IMG/VR virus record: IMGVR_UViG_3300047359_000188
Location: 1 to 24,092 of that record
Direction: 5' to 3' (one strand)
Source of the DNA: a virus
Length of the DNA stretch: 24,092 nucleotides
Shown here: positions 1 through 6,133 of the stretch, piece after piece
How the letters are laid out: each line of letters opens with the position of its first letter
Position numbering within the stretch: position 1 is the stretch's first letter
Program-made: the position numbers and the translations under genes
Notes under the pieces: model-generated
Database searches by the model: none
Seen by the model: only the letters and a program-made list of their open reading frames with translations
Told to the model about the DNA's origin: nothing

Positions 1-2
1 AC

Positions 3-719
3 TTTGAGAACGGATCAGTACTTACTGAGTCGGAATTAGATAGAGCTTATCAACACAATCGTTTCTTAGCGGAAGAGATAAGCGAGTTAAACGATCAATC
101 ACTGCAACGAGTACAAGGTAGTCTTGATTTTTCTGCTCAGAATCAGAACTTAAAAGACTTAGCTGATCCTGTTGATGCTCAGGACGCTACCACTAAGAAC
201 TATGTTGACGGAGCTATAACCAGTGAAGAGTCAGCGAGGATAGCAGGATTAGCACTTAAAGTATCTAAAGCAGGTGACTCGATGACGGGTGCGTTAGCTA
301 TGGGGGACAATAAGATAACAGGTGTAAGGAGTCCATCTGATGTTAATGATGCGGTTAATAAGATATACGTAGACAATACTATTTCTTCTATCGTTACGGG
401 TACAGGAGTAGTTCCAGGTTTCGATAAGTTTACAGGCAACGGAACGGATACTGACTTCTCTTTATCTTTTACAACAAATGGTGTATCTTCAACTGTTATA
501 CTTGTAGCTATCGACGGTGCTGTTATAGACCCTAGTGATTACACTATTTCAGGAGGAGCAGATCAAATACAATTTACAACACCACCTGCTAACTTATCTG
601 AGATACTTGTTATCGAGAGGGGATTTAAGCCTAAAGTAGATATTCCTACAGAGTATGATTGGGGGAGCGTAACAGGTGATCCAGTAACAGCGTCTTATAA
701 CTACGGTTTTATATCATGA
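3..719 (+). CDS. T7 gp17-like tail fibre N-terminal protein (5' end outside window)
   Basis: The reading frame is open from the first bases, so the start lies upstream; 238 residues are visible. The first visible residues (FENGSVLTESELDRAYQ) followed by a helical AEE segment resemble the part of T7 gp17 that follows its virion-binding beta-domain, around residue 88 in T7 numbering. An NLKDLADPVDAQDATTKNYVD-type fibre-neck segment follows. Residues from about 140 on look like a second small beta-domain (VAIDGAVIDPSDY, IQFTTPPANL). Unlike T7 gp17 (553 aa) there is no distal shaft or receptor tip: the protein ends here, and its stop overlaps the next start as ATGA. It is probably the adaptor that anchors the fibre parts encoded downstream. 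The family call is firm; the adaptor role is inferred. Confidence 0.85.
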   Translation, partial: FENGSVLTESELDRAYQHNRFLAEEISELNDQSLQRVQGSLDFSAQNQNLKDLADPVDAQDATTKNYVDGAITSEESARIAGLALKVSKAGDSMTGALAMGDNKITGVRSPSDVNDAVNKIYVDNTISSIVTGTGVVPGFDKFTGNGTDTDFSLSFTTNGVSSTVILVAIDGAVIDPSDYTISGGADQIQFTTPPANLSEILVIERGFKPKVDIPTEYDWGSVTGDPVTASYNYGFIS

Positions 720-1306
720 GTTTATCAGTACAACTAAGAAGAGGAACAGCAGCTCAAAACAATACGTTTACTGGGTCTGCTGGTGAATTAATTTATACTA
801 CAGATACTAAGAAGTTATTTGTACACGATGGAAGTACAGCAGGTGGAGCAGAAGTAGGATCGTTAACCGCTGTTCCTGACGACTCTGTTACCTTCGCTAA
901 GATAGAAGAGATACCTGCTAATACGATATTAGGTAATAATACTGGTAGTTCTTCTGATATAATAGAGTTAAGTGTAGCACAGACTCAGTCGTTATTAAAC
1001 GTCGCTGACGGTGCTACTGCTAATGATAGTGACGCTAACTTAAAGAGCAGAGCTAACCACACAGGTACACAGACTGCATCTACTATCTCTGACTTCGATA
1101 CAGAAGTAGCTAACAACTCTGCTGTTACAGCTAACACTGCAAAGATAAGTTATACAGATGCTGCTGCTGTGGCTTTAAACACTGCAAAGGTAACAAACGC
1201 TACACACTCAGGAGACGTAACAGGAGCAACCACTCTTACTATTGCAAACAGTGCAGTAGACTCCGACAAGCTATCAACAACATTAGACTTTGGATCAATC
1301 GCATAA
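716..1306 (+). CDS. Tail fibre protein with Mtd-type N-terminal domain
   Basis: 196 aa. Residues 1-48 (LSVQLRRGTAAQNN, GELIYTTDTKKLFVHDGS) match the small beta-fold called the major tropism determinant N-terminal domain, common at the head of phage fibre and receptor-binding proteins. Residues 50-196 are low-complexity beta/coil rich in Ala, Thr, Asn and Asp, with a RANHTGTQ motif (112-119) and an HSGDVTG motif typical of phage fibre shafts. There is no recognisable lectin or enzyme tip. The start ATG overlaps the gp17-like stop (ATGA), so translation is probably coupled. It likely extends the fibre anchored by the previous protein. No SD is visible. Confidence 0.75.
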   Translation: MSLSVQLRRGTAAQNNTFTGSAGELIYTTDTKKLFVHDGSTAGGAEVGSLTAVPDDSVTFAKIEEIPANTILGNNTGSSSDIIELSVAQTQSLLNVADGATANDSDANLKSRANHTGTQTASTISDFDTEVANNSAVTANTAKISYTDAAAVALNTAKVTNATHSGDVTGATTLTIANSAVDSDKLSTTLDFGSIA

Positions 1307-1321
1307 CAACTACATAGAACC

Positions 1322-2515
1322 ATGCCAAACATACAAGTAAAACTTAGAAGAGGAACCACCACAGAGCACACATCTTTTGCAGGTGCTGAAGGAGAAGTAA
1401 CCGTAGATACCGATTTAGATACACTTATGGTACACACTGGAGGCTCTGCGGGGTCAGGGGTTCGTTTAGCAAAACACAGTGAACTAGGTGGAGCAGGTGC
1501 AGGAGGTACTGTTACTGAAGTAGATAGTGGTACTGGTTTAGTTACAAGTCCTGTAGGCGGTATTACTGCGACAGGTACGATAGGTATAGCTGACGGTGGT
1601 GTTGATACTTTACAACTAGCTACAGGTGCTGTTGAGACGGATAAGATAGAGGACTTAAATGTTACTACGGGCAAGATAGCTGACGACGCTGTTACTGCTG
1701 ACAAACTAGCTCACACTACTGTTGCACCTGGTACTTATACGAACGCTGACATCACAGTAGACCAACAAGGCAGACTTACAGCTGCTGCTAGTGGAAGTGG
1801 TGGAGGTGCTGCTGGTACTCCTAACTGGAATAGCGGGTGGGTAAGTACAGACGGTACTACAGCTGTAGCTAATGGGGCTACTCTTGATTTTACACATAAC
1901 TTAGGCTCTGAAAACTTGATTGTTCAGGTTTACATGGCAACTAGTGCAGCAGGTGCTAACTCTGTTAAAGTTGATGCACAGATTCGTTTAGATGTAAGTA
2001 GTTTAGAATACGGGGCTATAATCCAAGGCGTTACAACTACAGGATTAACAGTTCAGTTAGCATCGAGCGGATGGATAATTTGGGATAGTAGCGGTCAGTT
2101 TACAAGTAATAACTGGGGAACTACATACACACACATCAAAGTAGTAGCGAGTGCTAGTGCGACGGTTGGTGCTATTTCTAAGTACGATAGTGGGTGGTTT
2201 AATGACACTACAGGTTTATCTAACGGAGGTACTTATTCTTTCACACACGGACTGGGGACAGCTGCTGCTCAAGTTCAAGTGTGGATGGCTACCGATAATA
2301 GCGGGTCTGACATTAAGATGTGTATGCACGAAGCTGTAGACGGAGCTGGTACTTCCAATATTAATTACAACGCTTGGATTACAAACATAACAAGCACTGC
2401 CTTAGAAGTTCAACTAGGAGCACAATCGGTATACTATAACAGCGCAGGTACTCGTGTTGCTTCAAGCTGGACTAGTGGTACATACACACACATCAAAGTA
2501 GTAGCTATAGGATAA
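1322..2515 (+). CDS. Tail fibre/receptor-binding protein with Mtd-type N-terminus and two tandem beta-domains
   Basis: 397 aa. Residues 1-50 repeat the Mtd-like module of the previous protein (IQVKLRRGTTTEH, GEVTVDTDLDTLMVH). Residues 60-168 are a Gly/Thr/Asp-rich shaft with DGGVDTLQLATGAVETDKI-type repeats and a GSGGGAAG hinge. Residues ~169-277 and ~287-397 are two copies of one beta-sandwich-like domain; each opens with a SGW(V/F) motif followed by F.H.LG and ends with YTHIKVVA. This layout (docking head, thin shaft, duplicated C-terminal domain) suggests the domains contact the host surface, probably as a trimer. The fold was not identified beyond beta-rich. No SD precedes the ATG at 1322. 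Confidence 0.75.
   Translation: MPNIQVKLRRGTTTEHTSFAGAEGEVTVDTDLDTLMVHTGGSAGSGVRLAKHSELGGAGAGGTVTEVDSGTGLVTSPVGGITATGTIGIADGGVDTLQLATGAVETDKIEDLNVTTGKIADDAVTADKLAHTTVAPGTYTNADITVDQQGRLTAAASGSGGGAAGTPNWNSGWVSTDGTTAVANGATLDFTHNLGSENLIVQVYMATSAAGANSVKVDAQIRLDVSSLEYGAIIQGVTTTGLTVQLASSGWIIWDSSGQFTSNNWGTTYTHIKVVASASATVGAISKYDSGWFNDTTGLSNGGTYSFTHGLGTAAAQVQVWMATDNSGSDIKMCMHEAVDGAGTSNINYNAWITNITSTALEVQLGAQSVYYNSAGTRVASSWTSGTYTHIKVVAIG
2122..2505 (+). repeat. 27-bp exact direct repeat ending the two C-terminal domains
   Basis: The same 27 bases occur at 2122-2148 and 2479-2505, both in frame and both encoding TYTHIKVVA-type residues at the end of each beta-domain of the fibre protein. The remaining DNA of the two domains has diverged, so this is the best-conserved trace of an internal domain duplication and could serve as a site for unequal recombination. 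Confidence 0.85.
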
Positions 2516-2522
2516 CAGACAG

Positions 2523-2774
2523 ATGACTGAATCTCTCTCCCACTTCTTAGATACTGCTCTTGGCGTAATACTTGCCGTGATTGGTTGGATGATAAAGAAA
2601 CTGTCGGACCGCTTAGAGAACGACGAGAAACGCCTGACTAAGATAGAGGTTGAGTTAGCAGCACAAAGTGAAAGAGATACTGCTGTTGAGAACCGTATGA
2701 GTGGATTAGAGACTACTGTTAAAGAAATCAATAGTAAGTTAGATAGAATGATGGAGATATTAATTAAACGATAA
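2523..2774 (+). CDS. Small membrane protein with coiled coil (holin or inner-membrane spanin candidate)
   Basis: 83 aa. A single hydrophobic segment spans about residues 9-25 (FLDTALGVILAVIGWMI) and is followed by a charged, heptad-like helix from about 26 to 80 with many Glu, Lys and Arg. T7 relatives carry their holin (17.5) and inner-membrane spanin (18.5) in this part of the genome, next to the fibre and terminase genes. One N-terminal membrane helix plus a coiled coil fits a short i-spanin, and also XhlA-like lysis accessory proteins with reversed topology. Nothing in the sequence decides between them. Its stop shares a base with the next start, so the two are probably co-translated. Confidence 0.6.
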   Translation: MTESLSHFLDTALGVILAVIGWMIKKLSDRLENDEKRLTKIEVELAAQSERDTAVENRMSGLETTVKEINSKLDRMMEILIKR

Positions 2775-2899
2775 TGAGCTTATATAAAAACATGAACAGA
2801 CGGAAGAAGCTCGGTATTAGCCGTAGTAAGAAGAAGTCTACCGTTACACCTAAAGCATACGCTAACATGAAGCGTGGGTTCCCTAAGAATAAGAAGTAA
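2774..2899 (+). CDS. 41-aa very basic conserved-type phage protein
   Basis: A short frame starting with the ATG that shares its A with the preceding TAA. The protein MSLYKNMNRRKKLG... is extremely rich in Lys and Arg (about 15 of 41) and ends GFPKNKK. The coupled start, continuous frame and fit between two genes support it as real. Small basic proteins of this look occur near fibre and lysis genes in marine podoviruses; the function is unknown. Nucleic-acid binding or virion-internal DNA neutralisation is possible. Confidence 0.6.
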   Translation: MSLYKNMNRRKKLGISRSKKKSTVTPKAYANMKRGFPKNKK

Positions 2900-2921
2900 G
2901 CGTCGTTGGAAGTGCTAACAG

Positions 2922-3152
2922 ATGGCTAGACCTACCAGAAGACCTGTAGTACGTCCTAATCCGTTGGCGTTTCAACAGCGTACTATTTCTGCTGTGTCGT
3001 CTGCTGTAGCTACAGAGAACAAAGAGAAAGCTGACAATCTACAATCTAAAGTTACTTCATTGGAGAGTGATCCGTTTTTCGTTACGATTGACGGAGGTAG
3101 CCCTGTATTAGACGAGACTGATATATTTGACGGAGGACAAGCTGATGCCTAG
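2922..3152 (+). CDS. Hypothetical small protein, possibly fibre-associated
   Basis: 76 aa. An Arg/Pro-rich start (MARPTRRPVVRPNP) is followed by a predicted helix (residues 15-48, Ala/Ser/Lys/Glu rich) and an acidic tail with two FDGG/IDGG-like motifs (VTIDGGSPVLDE, IFDGGQADA). Such DGG tails occur in small structural proteins just before phage fibre genes, but the family was not identified. The last 8 bases overlap the start of the next gene, and this tail region supplies that gene's SD. Probably structural, from context only. Confidence 0.55.
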   Translation: MARPTRRPVVRPNPLAFQQRTISAVSSAVATENKEKADNLQSKVTSLESDPFFVTIDGGSPVLDETDIFDGGQADA

Positions 3153-3381
3153 TTTTACCAAACGTATACAATTAAGAAGAGGAACCGCTACTGAATGGAG
3201 TAGTGAGAACCCTGTGTTGTTAGAAGGAGAAGTAGCTATTGAGTTAGATGCAGGTCGTAATCGTATTAAGATAGGTGACGGTACATCTGCTTGGAATGAC
3301 CTTCCTTACTTCCTAGATGCACGTGAAGAAGAGGTAGGAGATCATAGCGAGTTCCTTGAAGGCTTGACAGGTGATCCATAA
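3145..3381 (+). CDS. Single-domain Mtd-N-like tail protein
   Basis: 78 aa from the ATG at 3145. This start has one of the few good SD sequences of the window (GGAGG at 3132-3136, 8-nt spacing), so it is preferred over an in-frame TTG at 3127. Almost the whole protein is the Mtd-type beta-module (FTKRIQLRRGTATEWSS, GEVAIELDAGRNRIKIGDG, WNDLPYF), the third copy after those in the genes at 716 and 1322. A short acidic tail follows (REEEVGDHSEFLEGLTGDP). Lacking a shaft, it could be a cap, adaptor or chaperone-like subunit for the fibres. Confidence 0.7.
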   Translation: MPSFTKRIQLRRGTATEWSSENPVLLEGEVAIELDAGRNRIKIGDGTSAWNDLPYFLDAREEEVGDHSEFLEGLTGDP

Positions 3382-3428
3382 ACCACTAACAAGTGTCGGA
3401 TTTAAACACCTAAAAATGAAAAGAAAAT

Positions 3429-3623
3429 ATGAGCGTATGGTATCTAATGGGACAAAGTGTCAGAAATTTATTAATCTCTCTTACGAGTACTAGCAAAGCA
3501 ATCCTGGATACTGAAAGTAATATCCAAGCAAGAACAGGCGATGATTTAGGAACGATGGCGTATGCTACCGATACTAATAAATTGTATGTATTTACTGACT
3601 CAGGATGGCAAGCCGCTCAATAG
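3429..3623 (+). CDS. Small fibre-type protein with shared N-terminal motif and beta-hairpin module
   Basis: 64 aa. The N-terminus (VWYLMGQSVRNLL) resembles those of the proteins at 3665 and 6134, suggesting a common docking helix. Residues ~28-64 (NIQARTGDDLGTMAYATDT, NKLYVFTDSGWQ) form the short 'Y.TDT..LYVF..S.W' module also seen at 3665 and at the head of the LamG protein at 5025. No catalytic features. Probably a structural tail component. The upstream sequence is AT-rich without an SD. Confidence 0.6.
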   Translation: MSVWYLMGQSVRNLLISLTSTSKAILDTESNIQARTGDDLGTMAYATDTNKLYVFTDSGWQAAQ

Positions 3624-3664
3624 TTTTGACATATCATAATCACTAACATAAATATAAAACACTA

Positions 3665-3922
3665 ATGGCAAACATACTTCAACAAATCGGAACAACCGTT
3701 AAGTCGAAGCTGGATGACAAGGTAGATAAATCGGATGCAGTTACAGACTTCTTAAAGTCTATTCTCGGCTTTCCTGAAGACACCGTTTCACCAGAAGTAG
3801 ACACGGCAGCAAACATCACGGCTAGAACTAGCGACGACCAAGGTACTATTATGTACGGTAGCGATACCTACGACTTGTATGTCTTTGACGGAAGCAACTG
3901 GCAGGTCTACAACAACAGCTAA
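3665..3922 (+). CDS. Small fibre-type protein, relative of the preceding gene
   Basis: 85 aa. MANILQQIGTTVKSKLDD at the N-terminus is a compact amphipathic start common in marine phage structural proteins and similar to its neighbours. Residues 15-45 are a charged linker. Residues 46-85 (NITARTSDDQGTIMYGSDTY, DLYVFDGSNWQVY) repeat the module of the previous protein. The two genes look like divergent duplicates. Probably structural; function unknown. Confidence 0.6.
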   Translation: MANILQQIGTTVKSKLDDKVDKSDAVTDFLKSILGFPEDTVSPEVDTAANITARTSDDQGTIMYGSDTYDLYVFDGSNWQVYNNS

Positions 3923-3939
3923 AAAAATAATAAAACACA

Positions 3940-4770
3940 ATGAGTGATATTACATTAATTGATGATAGCGAGCAGTCTTCGCTAGTAACTAATGGACTCG
4001 TCAAGAATGGCGAACTCTATTTAAAGAAAGCAGGGAGTACCAGTGCTGGTGCTATTGTTGCTTATGATAACGGAGTGTGGAGAACGTTTGCTAATGAAGC
4101 TGGTGGTGGTTTTAGTAATGCCTACAGTGTAGAATTTGACGGCAGTAACGAATATGTCGATATAGGTGATTTAACAGCCCTTAATAGTGCTTCGACTTTT
4201 TCCATGTCAATGTGGTGGAAAACACCTAGTAGTTCTGAGAAAATAATGGTAGGTGACTCTGCCCCAGATGCAACAGGGATCGGGATGTATCAGTGGAGTA
4301 CTGGAGTCTTTTACGTACACGCTGGTGCTAGTAATGTTTTTTCATCTGGCATAACTGTACCTGGTTACAACCAATGGAACTTTGTGTTGGTTACTTACAA
4401 CTCGTCAGGAAGTGTTAAAGCTTATTTTAATGGAAACACAACCCCTGCAGCTTCGGTATCCGCTACCGCATTAAGCTCTTCAGCTGGAGATGGTTTTAGA
4501 ATTGGAAAGTACGAAGGTTATCCTTCTGCTTATAGTGAGGGACTCATTGATGAGGTTGCTATTTTTAGTAGCGAACTTAGTAGCTCAGACTCTGAAACAC
4601 TTTGGAACAGCGGAGTACCTGCGGATATATCTTCTCTTAGTCCTCTAGGACATTGGAGAATGGGAGATAATGACTCAGGAACAGGTACTACTGTAACAGA
4701 TCAAGGTAGCGGAAGTAATGACGGTACTCTTATAAATGGTCCTACCTTCTCTTCAGACGTTCCTTCTTAA
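3940..4770 (+). CDS. LamG/concanavalin-like domain tail protein (copy 1)
   Basis: 276 aa. Residues 1-55 are a short beta-module (GAIVAYDNGVWRTF). Residues ~59-213 show LamG-fold marks: FSNAYSVEFDGSNEYV, FSMSMWWKT, WNFVLVTYNSSGSVKAYFNG and the closing LIDEVAIFSSELSS. The C-terminus repeats a pattern shared with copy 2 (SSLSPLGHWRMGD, PTFSSDVPS). LamG folds bind glycans or proteins in many systems, so this is a good candidate for the receptor-contacting part of the virion. The gene is directly followed by a 78-aa partner, and the same pair recurs at 5025-6097. No active-site residues for a glycosidase were recognised. Confidence 0.75.
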   Translation: MSDITLIDDSEQSSLVTNGLVKNGELYLKKAGSTSAGAIVAYDNGVWRTFANEAGGGFSNAYSVEFDGSNEYVDIGDLTALNSASTFSMSMWWKTPSSSEKIMVGDSAPDATGIGMYQWSTGVFYVHAGASNVFSSGITVPGYNQWNFVLVTYNSSGSVKAYFNGNTTPAASVSATALSSSAGDGFRIGKYEGYPSAYSEGLIDEVAIFSSELSSSDSETLWNSGVPADISSLSPLGHWRMGDNDSGTGTTVTDQGSGSNDGTLINGPTFSSDVPS

Positions 4771-4784
4771 TAAACTTAATAACT

Positions 4785-5021
4785 ATGAACGATAGACAAT
4801 ACGTAATTCTAACTAGTGAAGAAGTATCTTCCGTCAACTTTGACGATGTACTTGAAACTTCAGTAGACACACTAAGATACAATGTAGCGGGGGATGAAAC
4901 CTTTGTTAAATATGCAGGTGCTAAACCTCGTTGCTTGTACGGTAAAGACACTCTCAGCCACTCAGCTATGCTTACGGTATTAGCAGACGAAGCTTGGACA
5001 CAACCTATGGAGGAAGAATAA
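4785..5021 (+). CDS. Small LamG-partner protein (copy 1)
   Basis: 78 aa, no recognised domain. It is paralogous to the 76-aa protein at 5867: a hand alignment gives about 49 identities over 76 positions, including TLRYNVAGD, TFVKY, GKDT.SH and a WT.PMEE tail. Each copy follows a LamG gene by 5-14 nt, so the pair behaves as a unit. By analogy with fibre genes paired with small assembly factors it may be a folding or attachment partner, but it could also be a virion subunit. Confidence 0.65.
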   Translation: MNDRQYVILTSEEVSSVNFDDVLETSVDTLRYNVAGDETFVKYAGAKPRCLYGKDTLSHSAMLTVLADEAWTQPMEEE

Positions 5022-5024
5022 GAC

Positions 5025-5861
5025 ATGGCTAAATTAAATACAGTCACATCAGGAACCCGTCCTGCGTCGCCAGCTGCTGGTGAAACGTACTTTGAGACGG
5101 ACACTAATAAAGTTATCATTTGGGACGGTTCTGCTTGGACGGAGCTTGCTTCGGATAGTGGAGGAGCAGCTTTTAGTAATGCCTACAGCTTAGAATTTGA
5201 TGGTACTAACGAAGCTTTGCATGGTCCACTAGATAGTAACAACGCGCCTATCGCTTCTTCTCAAATTACACTAGGAAGCGGTGACGCTTGGACTATAAGT
5301 TTTTGGTACAAGAATGACAATGTAAGTATTAATGATACTAGCTTATTTAACGGTGCAGGAAGTGATTATTTTAGATTTAATGTTAACGCATCAGGTCACG
5401 CGAACATCATGGTTTATGATGGGAGTATGCGCGTAAGGACGGGAAACCAGCCAACAATCGATTTGAGAAATTGGACGCACGTGGCATACACGCATGACGG
5501 ATCAGGACTTCACAAAATGTATGTCAATGGGTCGCTGCCTGTTTTTGCTGGATATGGTGATGGAACTGCCACTTATACAGGTGATTTTCAAACTTACGGT
5601 TGGATTTACGGAAGAGCAAGCACCGCAACACCTGATGCTTATTTGGATGAGGTGGCATTTTTTGCTTCTGATTTAAGTTCAAGTATTTCCACGCTCTACA
5701 ACGGTGGAGTAGCAGGAGATCTAAGTTCTCTTAATCCTACTTATTGGTATCGTATGGAAGAAGGAAGTGGATCATCTGTAGCAAATAGTGGTTCTGTGGG
5801 TTCAGGTGCTGATCTTGCAACATCAAACAGTCCAACCTTCTCAACTGACATACCATCTTAA
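5025..5861 (+). CDS. LamG/concanavalin-like domain tail protein (copy 2)
   Basis: 278 aa. Residues 1-46 hold a clear copy of the short module (GETYFETDTNKVIIWDGSAW), better preserved than in copy 1. Residues ~50-216 are LamG-like: FSNAYSLEFDGTNEA, WTISFWYKND, NWTHVAYTHDGSGLHKMYVNG and YLDEVAFFASDLSS. The C-terminus (SSLNPTYWYRMEEGSG, PTFSTDIPS) matches copy 1. The central LamG sequence has diverged strongly while both edges are conserved, as expected if the middle faces the receptor. GGAGGA lies 10 nt upstream of the ATG. Confidence 0.75.
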   Translation: MAKLNTVTSGTRPASPAAGETYFETDTNKVIIWDGSAWTELASDSGGAAFSNAYSLEFDGTNEALHGPLDSNNAPIASSQITLGSGDAWTISFWYKNDNVSINDTSLFNGAGSDYFRFNVNASGHANIMVYDGSMRVRTGNQPTIDLRNWTHVAYTHDGSGLHKMYVNGSLPVFAGYGDGTATYTGDFQTYGWIYGRASTATPDAYLDEVAFFASDLSSSISTLYNGGVAGDLSSLNPTYWYRMEEGSGSSVANSGSVGSGADLATSNSPTFSTDIPS

Positions 5862-5866
5862 TAATC

Positions 5867-6097
5867 ATGAGAAACTACGTAATCATCGACGCTTCGGAAG
5901 TTCCTTCTGTTGACTTTAATAACGTCCTTGAAACCTCAGCATCTACCCTTCGGTATAATGTTGCAGGTGATAAGACATTCGTAAAGTATGAAGGAGCTAT
6001 GCCACCTTTTCTATTAGGCAAAGACACTTATAGCCACGCTCAAATCCTTGAGGTTTTAGCAGGTGAAGAGTGGACTGCCCCGATGGAAGAACTTTAA
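5867..6097 (+). CDS. Small LamG-partner protein (copy 2)
   Basis: 76 aa, paralogue of the protein at 4785 (about 64% identity by hand alignment). It starts 5 nt after the second LamG gene. Conserved blocks are VLETS, TLRYNVAGD, TFVKY and PMEE; the middle (GAMPPFLLGKDTYSHAQ) differs most. No membrane segment, signal or catalytic motif is seen. The role is inferred from the repeated pairing only. Confidence 0.65.
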   Translation: MRNYVIIDASEVPSVDFNNVLETSASTLRYNVAGDKTFVKYEGAMPPFLLGKDTYSHAQILEVLAGEEWTAPMEEL

Positions 6098-6133
6098 CAT
6101 CAACAACAATAACAACTATAGTTAAATACTAAT

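Larger units (their letters stand above)
3940..6097 (+). repeat. Tandem duplication of a two-gene cassette (LamG protein + small partner)
   Basis: Units 3940-5021 and 5025-6097 have the same gene order, near-equal lengths (276+78 and 278+76 aa) and homologous proteins. An exact 18-bp direct repeat (TTTTAGTAATGCCTACAG) at 4110-4127 and 5171-5188 marks the junction of the N-terminal module and the LamG domain. DNA identity is low elsewhere, so the duplication is old or under diversifying pressure. Confidence 0.8.

Noticed and set aside
1150-1704. 184-aa minus-strand frame with other long antisense frames (e.g. 13479-13799, 16496-16828, 20381-20749)
   Set aside because: They are mirror frames of repetitive or strongly coding plus-strand genes, with Ser/Val/Pro-rich compositions and no recognisable domain.
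716-2515. Diversity-generating retroelement suggested by Mtd-like domains
   Set aside because: Only the N-terminal fold is Mtd-like. I see no reverse transcriptase gene or adenine-substituted template repeat in the window.
3415-3492. 25-codon frame starting at 3415
   Set aside because: It overlaps the better supported gene at 3429 in another frame and has no motif.
3626-3654. Sigma-70 promoter with perfect TTGACA before the gene at 3665
   Set aside because: The -10 box at 17-nt spacing (TAAATA) matches poorly, and AT-rich gaps give such boxes by chance.
6114-6123. T7-class promoter from ACTATAG before the shaft gene
   Set aside because: The rest of the 23-bp T7 promoter is absent, CTATAG is frequent in this sequence, and no shared flanking motif was found at other late genes.
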